Shown: positions 26,138 through 35,081 of the stretch, one piece after another
Position numbering within the stretch: the first letter of the stretch is position 1
Layout of the letters: every line of letters starts with the position of its first letter
Source of the DNA: Variovorax sp. SG517
GTDB taxonomy: Bacteria > Pseudomonadota > Gammaproteobacteria > Burkholderiales > Burkholderiaceae_C
DNA length: 64,000 nucleotides
Reading direction: 5' to 3'
NCBI RefSeq assembly: GCF_013376045.1
Contig: NZ_JABMJG010000006.1
Coordinates: 62,001 to 126,000 of the forward strand
Made by a program: the position numbers and the translations under genes
Notes under the pieces: model-generated
Database searches by the model: none
Seen by the model: only the letters and a program-made list of their open reading frames with translations
Told to the model about the DNA's origin: nothing

Positions 26138-26196
26138 TTTATTGCCTTACTCCTCTCATACTCCCTGCCCGCACCCTCATCCGAAAGGCCCATACC

Positions 26197-26775
26197 ATGA
26201 AGTTCGAAATCGGCCAGAGCGCACCATCCGCGCTGCTGGAGACCATCCTCGGGCAGCGCGTCACGATTCCCGACTCTGGCTCGGCGTGGGTGCATCTGCA
26301 ATTCAGGCGCTTCGCCGGCTGTCCGGTGTGCAATTTCCACCTGATGGGCCTGACCCGGCGCCACGAGGAAGTTCGGGCAGCGGGAGTAAGGCAGGTGGTG
26401 GTGTTCCATTCGACGCGCGAGGAAATGCTCGGCTACCAGGCACAGCTCCCTTTCGATTGCGTCGCGGACCCACACAAGCGGCTCTACCGGCAGTACGGCG
26501 TGGAAACCTCCATCCGCGCGTTGCTCCACCCTTCTGTCTTCTGGAGCGGCATGCGCTGGGTGCTGGCGACGCGGCGCTTCTACCGTCGGGCCGAGAACGG
26601 CATCCTTGGACTGCCGGCGGACTTCCTGATCGACGCGCGGGGCCGGATCGCCGCGGCCCACTACGGCTCCCACGCCGACGATCAATGGGACAGCGACCAT
26701 GTCCTGCGCCTGGTCGGGACAGCCGCCAGGTCTGGAGACCTGTCGCAGCCGAGCCCTCGGGGCTCCGCTTCCTAG
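26197..26775 (+). CDS. AhpC/TSA-like redoxin
   Basis: 192 residues with a thioredoxin fold of the AhpC/TSA_2 type: WVHLQFRRFAGCPVCNFHL holds the CPVC redox motif, and GLPADFLIDARGRIAAAHYG the cis-Pro side. Expected to reduce peroxides or disulphides in the cytoplasm. The ATG at 26197 follows AAAGG; an upstream in-frame start would add a non-homologous tail. The divergent TetR gene likely controls it. Confidence 0.88.
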   Translation: MKFEIGQSAPSALLETILGQRVTIPDSGSAWVHLQFRRFAGCPVCNFHLMGLTRRHEEVRAAGVRQVVVFHSTREEMLGYQAQLPFDCVADPHKRLYRQYGVETSIRALLHPSVFWSGMRWVLATRRFYRRAENGILGLPADFLIDARGRIAAAHYGSHADDQWDSDHVLRLVGTAARSGDLSQPSPRGSAS

Positions 26776-26972
26776 CGGGTGGCCGGCTCCTGGTCTCGCC
26801 GCTCGGTAAGAACGGACTCGGTGATCGAACTGCTGGCGCGTGCGGCCACGTACACGCACCGCCGGTCGAAATGCAAGGCCACGCTCACGCAGGCCGGTGC
26901 CCGTGGTTTGTTGAATGCCCCCGCGGCGACGCCAATGGCCCCGAAGCACAGTCGAGGGACTATATTTGCCCG

Positions 26973-28136
26973 GTGCCATCCTCCCCCGCCCCCACCCTGT
27001 TCGACTATCCCCGCTTCGTCGAAGACCTGAAACGCCGCATCGACGATGCGCGACTGTCGGCCGCGCGCGCCGTCAACCGCGAGCTGGTGGGCCTGTACTG
27101 GGACATCGGGCAAGCCATCCGCGAGCAGCAGGCGCGCCGCGGCTGGGGCGACGCGGTGGTCGATCGGCTCGCTCGCGACCTCAAGGCATCCTTCCCCGGG
27201 ACAGCCGGTTTTTCCGCGGCGAGCCTCTGGCGCATGCGCCAGTTCCACGAGACCTACAACGCGCCGGAATTTCTCGCACAGCTTGTGCGAGAAAGCGGGC
27301 TCGGCACACCGCGCCCACGGGGCTCCAGAGCGCTCGCGGCAACCAGCCAGCCGGAACTCGCACAGGCTGTGCGAGAAATGGTCGAGGCCGTGCCATGGGG
27401 TCACCACGTCAACCTGCTGTCCAAGCTCGAAGAGCCGGCCCAACGCCTGTTCTACCTGAAGGCCACCGCACGCTTCGGCTGGAGCCGCAACGTGCTGCTC
27501 AACCAGATCAAGGCGCAGGCCTACGAGCGTTCGCTGGCCGAGGGCAAGGTGCACAACTTCGCGCTCGCGCTGCCCGGCCACCTGGCCGAGCAAGCCGAGG
27601 AGGCGCTCAAGAGCAGCTACAACCTGGAGTTCCTCGGCATCCGTCGTGAGATCCGCGAGCGAGAACTCGAAGACCACCTGATCGACCGGCTGCGCGACTT
27701 CATCCTCGAGCTCGGCTATGGCTTCTGCTTCGTCGGGCGCCAGTACCGGCTCACGCTCGGGCGTAAGGAGTACTTTATCGACTTGCTCTTCTATCACCGC
27801 TTTCTCAAGGCGCTGGTGGCGATCGAGTTGAAGATCGGCCCATTCGAGCCGGAGTTCGCCGGCAAGATGGACTTCTATCTCAACCTCCTGAACGAGAAAG
27901 AGCGCGCGCCCGACGATGCCCCGTCCATCGGGATCATCCTGTGCGCCGAGAAGGACAACCTCGAGGTGGAGTTCGCGCTCAAGAGCAAGTCCAACCCGAT
28001 CGGCGTGGCCGAGTACCAGCTTCAGGGCAAGCTGCCGGCCGAGATGAAGGGCAAGCTGCCCTCCGCACGACAGCTTCAGGAAGTCCTGCGGTCCAGCTAC
28101 CCGCGGACGATCCCTACGGACCGCACCGCCCGATAG
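26973..28136 (+). CDS. DUF1016 (YhcG-type) PD-(D/E)XK nuclease
   Basis: 387 residues from a GTG at 26973. The N-terminal winged-helix region (AVNRELVGLYWDIGQAI, then FSAASLWRMRQFHETY) and the C-terminal nuclease part (RKEYFIDLLFYHRFLKALVA, then IELK) match the DUF1016/YhcG family, with D..ExK catalytic residues in IDLLFYH and IELK. The role is unclear; members occur near restriction-type systems. A -10-like TATATT (26961-26966) puts the transcription start about at the GTG itself, so the mRNA may be leaderless. Two palindromes that encode repeated LAQLVRE/LAQAVRE segments interrupt the middle. Confidence 0.9.
   Translation: MPSSPAPTLFDYPRFVEDLKRRIDDARLSAARAVNRELVGLYWDIGQAIREQQARRGWGDAVVDRLARDLKASFPGTAGFSAASLWRMRQFHETYNAPEFLAQLVRESGLGTPRPRGSRALAATSQPELAQAVREMVEAVPWGHHVNLLSKLEEPAQRLFYLKATARFGWSRNVLLNQIKAQAYERSLAEGKVHNFALALPGHLAEQAEEALKSSYNLEFLGIRREIRERELEDHLIDRLRDFILELGYGFCFVGRQYRLTLGRKEYFIDLLFYHRFLKALVAIELKIGPFEPEFAGKMDFYLNLLNEKERAPDDAPSIGIILCAEKDNLEVEFALKSKSNPIGVAEYQLQGKLPAEMKGKLPSARQLQEVLRSSYPRTIPTDRTAR
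27270..27294. repeat. In-gene palindrome, copy 1
   Basis: Perfect 11-bp arms, TTTCTCGCACA and TGTGCGAGAAA, around a 3-nt centre (GCT). It lies inside the DUF1016 gene and encodes part of FLAQLVRE. Confidence 0.8.
27357..27375. repeat. In-gene palindrome, copy 2
   Basis: Arms CTCGCACA and TGTGCGAG around GGC, the same core as copy 1, 84 bp (28 codons) further on and in the same reading frame, encoding ELAQAVRE. The spacing keeps the frame, which suggests duplication of a short palindromic module within the coding sequence. Confidence 0.78.
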
Positions 28137-28352
28137 GGGAAGAAGTGCCGCCTCGCACCTGGCAAGGCGGCACATCGGAGCCCTCGCGCAGCCTCGATCC
28201 GCCGGCCTCGCCATCACCAGCAGTGGCTCGGTCTCGTTTGCAAGAACGCAAGGCTTTCAGATAAATCGATATCGCGTTTCACAATCCATTAAGCTATGAA
28301 ACATAACCAATCCTGAGCGCTTGCTTGTTCGCTAGAGGGGCAAACCGAAGCA
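28137..28352 (+). promoter_or_regulatory. Inverted repeats upstream of the Crp-type gene
   Basis: An IR with arms GTTTCA (28276-28281) and TGAAAC (28297-28302) precedes the regulator gene and may be an autoregulatory site. A second IR, arms GTGCCGCC and GGCGGCAC with a 13-nt loop, lies at about 28146-28174 after the nuclease stop. It has no U-tract, so I do not call it a terminator. Confidence 0.4.
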
Positions 28353-29102
28353 ATGGCAGATTTCGAATTCGCCCAAAAAGACGTCGCGCTGATGGAGCAT
28401 GCGCTCAGGCTCACCTCAGGTTTTGGTTCCTGGCCCCCAGCACCGATGCAGCGGCTACTCGCAGAGTCTCGAGTCAGGCGCTTCGCCAGGCACGAGCTTG
28501 TCGGCGTCGAGGCCGGCGAACCTTGGACCTTCACGATCATTTCGGGCCACGTCATCGTCAGCCGCACGCCGCCCAGAGGACCGCGCGCGCCGGTGACGCT
28601 GCTTGGCCCCGGGAGCCTCATCGGTCTGGTGCGCCTGCTCGAGAACACGCAAGACATGGAGAGTCCCGAACCGGACCAGCGAGTTCTCTACGACTTCAGT
28701 GCCTGCCTCAATACCACCGTCGTCCAGATGCCGACGGCGCTGATCCTTCAACTTCTCGACGAGCAGCCAGCGCTGTGGAGAGACGTGGCGGTCATGCTGA
28801 TGAAGCAACACCGGCAGGTGCTGGACACCTTGCTCGGTGCCTGGATGGGCTCCTTTTCCCAGCGCCTGGCGTCGACACTCGAAAGACTGGCAATGCTCTA
28901 CGGAAGCAAGGACGGAACGGCCATCAAGATCGGCCTGCGGATCACGCAGGAAGACCTCGCGGCCCTTTTGCAGGTCACGAGGCAGTCCGTCAACAAGGCG
29001 CTTCGCAAGCTGGAAGAAAGCGGCGCGATCGACATCAGCTACAACGCGATCAGCGTGCTCGATCTGGAAGTCCTTCGAAATCATTCGAATGCAGTCCTAT
29101 AG
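28353..29102 (+). CDS. Crp/Fnr-family transcriptional regulator
   Basis: 249 residues. The N-terminal cyclic-nucleotide-binding-like beta barrel spans about 30-130 (FTIISGHVIVSRTPP, then LLGPGSLIGLVRLLENTQ). The C-terminal winged HTH reads ITQEDLAALLQVTRQSVNKA followed by LRKLEESGAI. It lacks the N-terminal cysteine cluster of FNR, so it is not an oxygen sensor of that type, and the ligand is unknown. It stands alone; the following genes run leftward. Confidence 0.9.
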   Translation: MADFEFAQKDVALMEHALRLTSGFGSWPPAPMQRLLAESRVRRFARHELVGVEAGEPWTFTIISGHVIVSRTPPRGPRAPVTLLGPGSLIGLVRLLENTQDMESPEPDQRVLYDFSACLNTTVVQMPTALILQLLDEQPALWRDVAVMLMKQHRQVLDTLLGAWMGSFSQRLASTLERLAMLYGSKDGTAIKIGLRITQEDLAALLQVTRQSVNKALRKLEESGAIDISYNAISVLDLEVLRNHSNAVL

Positions 29103-29200
29103 GCTCGCGGAAAATCCGTGCCCTTGGACTGAACGGGTTCGAAGCCCGCAGCTGAGCGCTACCGGCCGAACTCCTTCGGACGGCAGCACATTCGCTTCAC

Positions 29201-29788
29201 TCAGTTCTTCTTGTACGCCTGTCCGATGATGTCCACCACGACACGGCGGTCCGGCTGCAGACAGGCAATCAGGCGCGGCGTGCGCTGTGTGCCCACGCAA
29301 TCGCGCGTCACCGGCTCACGCTCACCCATCGATCGCACGTCCATGGGCACGCCGACGCCCGCCCCCTTGAGGTAATCGCGCACCGTGTTGGCGCGGCGCA
29401 GCCCCAGCTGCTCGTTGTAGGCCTTGTCCCCGAGCCGATCGGTATGGCCCGTGATCGTCAGGCTTTGCACCTGCATCTCCTGGCCCTGCAGTGCGCGAGC
29501 CAAGGCGTCAAGTTCGCCACGGCCCTTCGGCAGCATGTCGGGCGCGCTCGAGCGATCGAAGGCGAAGAGTGCATCCGCGCTGAGGGTCACACGGCGCATC
29601 ACGCGCGCGGGGGGCGCCGGAACGGGAGCTGGTGCCGGTGTTGCGACAGGCGCGGGCGCGCAGCTTTGGCCCTGGCACCAGTAATAGCGTTCGTCATGCA
29701 GGCTGCCGCAGCCCGCGAGTACGAGCGCGGCAAGGGCCGCGGCACCGAGGCTGAGGAGATTCGTCATGTTCGTTTTCTTCGTGTGCAT
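29201..29788 (-). CDS. OmpA-family lipoprotein
   Basis: 195 residues. A lipoprotein signal (LAALVLAGC) is followed by a Pro/Ala-rich linker, then an OmpA-like peptidoglycan-binding domain: LFAFDRSSAPDMLPKGRGEL, TITGHTDRLGDKAYNEQLGL, and DRRVVVDIIGQA. The GHTDRxG..xYN..L..RRA motif is clear. Predicted to be anchored in the outer membrane and to bind peptidoglycan. It lies 38 bp after the autotransporter gene on the same strand, perhaps in its operon. Confidence 0.92.
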   Translation of the reverse strand: MHTKKTNMTNLLSLGAAALAALVLAGCGSLHDERYYWCQGQSCAPAPVATPAPAPVPAPPARVMRRVTLSADALFAFDRSSAPDMLPKGRGELDALARALQGQEMQVQSLTITGHTDRLGDKAYNEQLGLRRANTVRDYLKGAGVGVPMDVRSMGEREPVTRDCVGTQRTPRLIACLQPDRRVVVDIIGQAYKKN

Positions 29789-29826
29789 GGAGGTTTTCCT
29801 TGTCGTTGTCGAGGGTTGTGTCGCGC

Positions 29827-32800
29827 TCACCATGCCGCCCTCACACCGAGCTGTCCCGAAAAGCCCTCGCGATGAGCACCGCTGAGCGATCGCTGGTACT
29901 GCAGCCCGCCGTAGAGATAGGTCGTCCTGGTCAGCGGCAGCTGTGCCCCGACGCCCACTTCTGCCCAGGTCTGCTTGCCCCATTCACTCACCGCGGTGCT
30001 GCCGATGGTCACCGCCTTCGGATCCTTGAACTCATGCAGCAGATTGGCCGTGAAGTAGAACGTGTTGGTGCGCGTGAGGTTGTCGCTGCGCTCGGCTTTG
30101 TCGTTCCAGGCCAGACGGGCACCGACCCGGCCGCGAAGGCTCTGACTGGTGAACCCGTCCACGTTGGAGATGTTGTCCGCGAAGCCGCGGTAGCGCGTGA
30201 CCTGGTAGGTCAGTTGCGCCTGCGGCTCGATCAGCCATTGGCTCTCGCCGATCTGCCACGGACGGCCCACTTCGACGCTCAACCCCAGCCCGGTACCCTT
30301 TTGCTTGCCTTCGCCGCCGTACTTGTCGGTGTATTTGTTGCGCACCGAATGCAGCTGGCCGACGAGGTCGAGGTAGCTGCCGTTGTCGGCATAGCGCGTG
30401 TGGTACGCGCCAAGTGTGAGCATCTCGCCTTTCATCTTGCCGGTGTCGTAGCCCATGCCCGCGTCACCGCGGCGGCGGTCGTTGAAGTTGACGTTGGTGC
30501 GCCCGTAGCCCACGCTGATGCCCGTATGGTTGCGCGACTTGTCGCCAGCGTCACCGCTGTAGTTGATCGCCAGGTCCTTGCCGATCTGGAAGTACTGCAT
30601 TTCCTGCTCGAACCCGAACTGGCGCTTGCCATCCGAATCCAGGCGTTGGGCGTGCAGGCGCATCCAGGCCTGGTCATCGGGCGCCTTGGCATCGCAGCCG
30701 CAGTAATCCCACTTGAGCGTCTGCTGCTCACCGACGCGCTTGTGCAGGCTGCCCAGCAGGCCCAGGCCGAGTTCGTTCGTGGCCACCTGCCCCATCACGT
30801 AGCCCGGCACCGCGGGGCGGTACACCTCGGGAGCGGGCACCGGTGCGGGGCTGGACGTGGGAACCACTGCGGGAATGGGCACGGGGTTGTACACGCTGCT
30901 CAGATAGAAGCTGTTGGCGTCGCCATCGGTGCGGCCGCCGCGGTGCAGTCCGTATTCGTAGGCGCCGGCCTGCACCGGAGCGGCCAGGGTGAAGTTGCCT
31001 TCCGAGGAGGTGCCGTTGACCTTGACCACCTGGATGCCGTTGATCGTCGCAGCGCCGGCGCCGCCCGCATTGTTCACGAACACGCGCGTGGTCCCGCTGG
31101 TGTTGCCATTGACGACCAGTTTGTCGGTGGCGCTCGCGTCACCGCCCAGAGCGGTGTTCAACTGCACGATGCCGTTCGCGCCGGCATAGTTGCCGAAGAT
31201 GCTCAGCGCATTGCCCGGCGCGCCGGAGGCGCTGCGCAGGTTGATCAGGCCTGCGTTGTGCACGTCGCCGTTCACGGTGAAGGCGGACTGTCCGAGCGAC
31301 ACGCTGCTGGTGGGCTGGATGAACAGCCCCAGCGGGTTGCCACTGGCATCCGCACCCGCGCCCACGGTCAGCGGCGCGCCGGCCAGGGTCAAGCGGGTGT
31401 TGTCCAGCGTGATGGACTCCCAGTTGCGCAGGGTGTCGCCGCCCGCGGTGGCCGTGACGCCCTGCAGGGTCAGTCTGTCCACCCAGCCATCGGCGGCCGA
31501 AACGTCGTCGCCGCCGTCCAGGATCTGGCTGCCGTTGTAGCTGGCCGCGGACACCAGGGCCGTGTCGGAGCCGTTCTGGCCGAAGAAGCCGCCCGACAAG
31601 GTGCCGCCCGACCAGATGAAGCGGTCGTCGTCGGCGCCCGCATCGATCTTGCCCTTGACCGATCCTCCGACCAGGTTGATCGTGTCGTTGCCGGCATTGG
31701 TAAGGATGTCGCCAGTCAGTGCACCTGACGTCGTTACCGTGACGGCGCCGGTTTCGTCCAGCACGGCAATGCCTGAGCGGGAGCCGTCGAGCACCGCGCT
31801 CGGGGCGATGTCGATGGTGCCGCCGCCAACGCCCGAGGTGTGCACCGCCGCGGCGTTGCTGCCCGATCCGCCGATCACCGAACCTGCAACCAAGACGGCA
31901 TATCGCCCCGTGCCTCGCGCCAGGGCAAAAATGCCGTTGCTGTTGGCGCCCGTGGTGGACGCCGTAAGGCCCGCGGCCTGCGTGACCGACGCATTGCCGG
32001 CGCCGTCGGTAAGAGCGAGAAGCCCCGTTGCATTGCTTCCGTTGGCTGTCACGCTACCGCCACTTTGCACGGTCGTGGCATTGCCACTACCACTCGCAAT
32101 CGCGCCGACGGCGCCACCCTGGCTGTAGGTGACGATCGTGCCGCCGCTTTGCGTGGCATGTGCGTCGCCAGTGCCTATGGTCTGCGCGACGATGCCGGCA
32201 TTGACGAAGGTCGAGGACAAAGCGGTGATCGATCCTCCGGTCTGCGTCACGGCGGCACTGCCGTTGCCGCGTGCGAGCGCATAGGCCGCGTGTGAGCCGT
32301 TGGTGGTCATCGTGCCGCCGTTCTGTGTGACGATCGCCGCGCCCGAGCCGTAGGTCTCTGAAAAGAGCGCGACGCCGGCGCCGCCCGTGCCTGTCGTCGA
32401 GAGGGTGCCGCCGTTCTGGATCGCGGTCGCCGAGCCCGTGCCGTCCGTGCGCGCGGAGATGCCGAAGGCGTTCTGGCCGACGGCATTGATCGTGCCGCCA
32501 TTTTGGATGACCAGGGCGTTGCCCCCTTGCTGCTGGTACGCCTGTACGGCAATGGTCGGGCCTCCGGCCGTACCTGCCATGGTCGTGATGCGCACGTCAC
32601 CGTTGATCTGCACTTCGCGCGTGGCAGCGCCCGCGCCGCCGCGGTTCGCGACCGCGATGATGGGCGTGGCGGGCGTGACCGTCAGGGTGCCCCCGGTGCC
32701 GTCCACGACCAGCTTCACATCGGGCGTCGAATAGAAGATGCCGCTGGCGTAAGGTGCGACATCCGTCGCGGGCGAACCGTCGCCGTTGCAGGTGATGGTG

Positions 32801-32991
32801 CCGCCCGCCGCGACGGTGCCGCACTCGCTGACTGCCCATGCGGGTGATGCGCCACCGAAAGCTGCCGCAGCCAGGAAGGCCGCGCCGAGCACAGCGCCTG
32901 AAGATCTCTTGCCGCGCACGGCACCAACTTCGCTCGCCGCAACCCAAGCGCCGAGCGCTTCGTTGTAGACACTCCGAAATGTCCTGTTCAT
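29827..32991 (-). CDS. Classical autotransporter with extended signal peptide
   Basis: 1054 residues. An extended signal peptide starts MNRTFRSVYNEALGAWVAAS and cleaves near ASPAWA|VSEC (residue 53). The passenger is built of imperfect repeats, each with a QNGGT/QSGGT turn (see the repeat entry), and folds as a right-handed beta helix. A pertactin-like segment (TLRNWESITLDNTRLTLAGA) follows, then a proline-rich linker. A C-terminal beta barrel of about 280 residues ends YLYGGLQYQRSLSG to GVRAAW. It is a surface-exposed or secreted type Va protein, with adhesion or self-association likely. The ATG at 32991 follows GAGG; a much longer upstream frame has no signal peptide. Confidence 0.93.
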   Translation of the reverse strand: MNRTFRSVYNEALGAWVAASEVGAVRGKRSSGAVLGAAFLAAAAFGGASPAWAVSECGTVAAGGTITCNGDGSPATDVAPYASGIFYSTPDVKLVVDGTGGTLTVTPATPIIAVANRGGAGAATREVQINGDVRITTMAGTAGGPTIAVQAYQQQGGNALVIQNGGTINAVGQNAFGISARTDGTGSATAIQNGGTLSTTGTGGAGVALFSETYGSGAAIVTQNGGTMTTNGSHAAYALARGNGSAAVTQTGGSITALSSTFVNAGIVAQTIGTGDAHATQSGGTIVTYSQGGAVGAIASGSGNATTVQSGGSVTANGSNATGLLALTDGAGNASVTQAAGLTASTTGANSNGIFALARGTGRYAVLVAGSVIGGSGSNAAAVHTSGVGGGTIDIAPSAVLDGSRSGIAVLDETGAVTVTTSGALTGDILTNAGNDTINLVGGSVKGKIDAGADDDRFIWSGGTLSGGFFGQNGSDTALVSAASYNGSQILDGGDDVSAADGWVDRLTLQGVTATAGGDTLRNWESITLDNTRLTLAGAPLTVGAGADASGNPLGLFIQPTSSVSLGQSAFTVNGDVHNAGLINLRSASGAPGNALSIFGNYAGANGIVQLNTALGGDASATDKLVVNGNTSGTTRVFVNNAGGAGAATINGIQVVKVNGTSSEGNFTLAAPVQAGAYEYGLHRGGRTDGDANSFYLSSVYNPVPIPAVVPTSSPAPVPAPEVYRPAVPGYVMGQVATNELGLGLLGSLHKRVGEQQTLKWDYCGCDAKAPDDQAWMRLHAQRLDSDGKRQFGFEQEMQYFQIGKDLAINYSGDAGDKSRNHTGISVGYGRTNVNFNDRRRGDAGMGYDTGKMKGEMLTLGAYHTRYADNGSYLDLVGQLHSVRNKYTDKYGGEGKQKGTGLGLSVEVGRPWQIGESQWLIEPQAQLTYQVTRYRGFADNISNVDGFTSQSLRGRVGARLAWNDKAERSDNLTRTNTFYFTANLLHEFKDPKAVTIGSTAVSEWGKQTWAEVGVGAQLPLTRTTYLYGGLQYQRSLSGAHREGFSGQLGVRAAW
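31895..32515 (-). repeat. Passenger repeat of the autotransporter
   Basis: About seven tandem units of 27-31 codons, each beginning (V/I/A)TQxGGT or IQNGGT, then a short strand and a TGTG/GNGSA-like segment. They encode successive rungs of a beta helix. Units vary enough that DNA identity between them is low; the repetition is clearest at protein level. Confidence 0.7.
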
Positions 32992-33422
32992 CTTGTTCCC
33001 TCGTACTCCATGTAGATCGGTCGCTGAATGCGCAGCCGTGCTGGATGGATGGCCCGAAGGCAGAAGCTCGCTGCAATCGAGAACCCCAGGCCGGCCGCGA
33101 TTTCGAGGCCGTGCGACCGTGCAAGGCCTCGAAGTGGCGCGGAATCTATCGATGCGAAGGAGCGCGAGGGAAACTGATTGGCTTCGAATGTCTGGCACCC
33201 GACATTCAATGCGTTCTTTCTTGCTGAATTGTGAACAATGTCCAGTCGTCGGACGCACCACCAACCCGCGAACGCACGGTGGTACGGGGAAGCGCCTGCG
33301 GCGTGGCCGCGTCGAACCTGAGCACTGCGCTGCGCAGCGAGCAGTCAAGAAAGAGCGCAGGGTCCGCGTCCAGCAATTCGACCTTTTTGTGCGACAGGTG
33401 AAGTGAACTTCTGAAGCAAGAG
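32992..33422. other. Intergenic region upstream of the autotransporter
   Basis: About 430 bp with no credible gene. An inverted repeat, GAATGTC (33186-33192) and GACATTC (33201-33207) with an 8-nt centre, lies about 200 bp upstream of the start and could be a regulator site. Confidence 0.35.
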
Positions 33423-33644
33423 TCACGGGAGGCAGGCGTGAGATCTTGCTGAACGGCTCCCCGTGCGTGCACCGCTCACCCCCTCCACCATGGCGTCCGT
33501 TGGCGAGCCCGCCGAGCCTTTGACGGGACAGAAGATCGCCCGCACGACGCGCCCGTGGGCCGTCTTCAACCCGCGCCAGGATTCCAGCTTTTCGTCGAAT
33601 CCCTTCTCAAGTCCATCGCCCACCGTGAAGAAGACGGCGGCCAT
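33423..33644 (-). CDS. Small hypothetical protein downstream of the ABC operon
   Basis: 73 residues (MAAVFFTVGDGLEKGFDEKL at the start). It begins 12 bp after the ATPase stop on the same strand, so it could be the last gene of the import operon. There is no clear ribosome site, and the C-terminal 30 residues look random. No family recognised; it may be a chance frame or a truncated gene. Confidence 0.3.
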   Translation of the reverse strand: MAAVFFTVGDGLEKGFDEKLESWRGLKTAHGRVVRAIFCPVKGSAGSPTDAMVEGVSGARTGSRSARSHACLP

Positions 33645-33656
33645 GATGAGCCGCTG

Positions 33657-35081
33657 TCACGGCACATCGGGCCGTCCTCCGTCTTGCGTCAGCCGCCACC
33701 GGCTCGTTCCGACCGCCTGCGCGATGTCCTCGTCATGCGTCACCAGGATCAGCGCCGCCCCGCGCTTGTCCAGCGCATCGAGCAGAACGGCCATGGCTTC
33801 CTGCTGGGAAACGGGATCCAGGCGCGACGTCGGCTCATCGGCAAAGACCAATGCCGGCTTTGCCGCAAGGATGCGCGCGAGCGCGATGCGCTGCAGTTCG
33901 CCGCCGGACACTTGGGAAGGCCGGCGTTGCAGCATATCGGGCGCCACCCCCAGTTTTTGAAGCTGTTGCAGCACCTGCGGCCAGGGGCAGCGATGGCGCA
34001 CCGCCACGTCCTTCAGTGATCGCGCCAGGCTGACCCGGGGCGCGAACGATGCGACCGGGTCCTGATAGAGCTTCTGGCATGCCGTGGAACCCAGGCCTTC
34101 GGCACGATGCACCACGCCCCTGTCTGCCGGCAACAATCCCAGGAGCACATTGCCCAGCGTGCTCTTGCCGGTGCCGCTGGGGCCTTGCACCACGAACCGG
34201 TCGCCCGCGCGAATCTGCAGGTCGAGGTCTTCGAAGAGCGGCTTGCCGCCGAAGCCTTTCGACAGACCGCGAGCGCTGAGCACAGGGGCTCCCGGCGCGG
34301 CAGCCTGGCGCCTCGGCCAATGAGCCGGATCGGCTGCCACCAGGCGTCGCGTGAATGCATGCTGGGGGTTCGCCAGAACCGCATGCGTGTCGCCCTGCTC
34401 CACGACTTCGCCCGCGCGCAGCACGATCAGCTGTCCGCCGAGCGCCTGCGCCACGCGCAGATCGTGCGTGATGACCACCACGCAGCCGCCGCTGCGCTGC
34501 ACGTCCTGCAGCATCGCCACGGCATGGTCGCGCCAATGCCGGTCGAGGCCCTTGGTGGGCTCATCCGCGAGCAGCACCCGTGCACCGCCCGCACGCGCCA
34601 CCATGGCCGCGGCGCGTTGCGCCATGCCCCCGGAAAGCTGCCACGGGTAGCGCCGCGCGGAAGACGCGAGTCCCGTGCTCTCCAGGTCGCCGAGCGCCGC
34701 GGCTTGCGCCGCCTCGAAGGCTGCGCCCCGAACGAGCTCGTGCGTTTCGGACAGCTGGGGCGCAATGCGCATCAGCGGATCCAATGCCAGGGCCGGCTCC
34801 TGGGGCAGCAATGCGAGCGTCCGGCCCCAATGAGGACGGCGCGCGCGGGTGTCGGCGGCGCGGCTTTCGGTGCCCGCCAGCGCAATGCGGCCTTCCGCTC
34901 GCAGCGGTGCCGGAAGGTTGCCCATCACCGCCTGCGCCAGCAGCGACTTGCCGGCGCCGCTTTCGCCGAGCAGCGTCAGCGCCTCGCCCGCGCGAAGCCG
35001 GAAAGACACGTCGCGCAGCAGCGGCCTGGCGCCCACATACACGCCAAGATGCTCGACCGCGAGCAGGAACGGGGTCGTCAT
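33657..35081 (-). CDS. ABC importer ATPase with two nucleotide-binding domains
   Basis: 474 residues. Two full ATPase domains are fused, as if DppD and DppF were joined. Walker A motifs are GESGAGKS (39-46) and GPSGTGKS (about 299-306); signatures are LSGGMAQR and VSGGELQR; Walker B are VLLADEPT and LVFADEPT. It energises the adjacent permeases at the cytoplasmic face. The ATG overlaps the permease stop (ATGA). Two-domain fusions occur in the dipeptide/nickel/opine (family 5) importers. Confidence 0.92.
   Translation of the reverse strand: MTTPFLLAVEHLGVYVGARPLLRDVSFRLRAGEALTLLGESGAGKSLLAQAVMGNLPAPLRAEGRIALAGTESRAADTRARRPHWGRTLALLPQEPALALDPLMRIAPQLSETHELVRGAAFEAAQAAALGDLESTGLASSARRYPWQLSGGMAQRAAAMVARAGGARVLLADEPTKGLDRHWRDHAVAMLQDVQRSGGCVVVITHDLRVAQALGGQLIVLRAGEVVEQGDTHAVLANPQHAFTRRLVAADPAHWPRRQAAAPGAPVLSARGLSKGFGGKPLFEDLDLQIRAGDRFVVQGPSGTGKSTLGNVLLGLLPADRGVVHRAEGLGSTACQKLYQDPVASFAPRVSLARSLKDVAVRHRCPWPQVLQQLQKLGVAPDMLQRRPSQVSGGELQRIALARILAAKPALVFADEPTSRLDPVSQQEAMAVLLDALDKRGAALILVTHDEDIAQAVGTSRWRLTQDGGRPDVP

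Noticed and set aside
28146..28174. Inverted repeat after the DUF1016 stop as a terminator.
   Set aside because: The stem is good, but there is no U-tract on either side, so I did not call it an intrinsic terminator.
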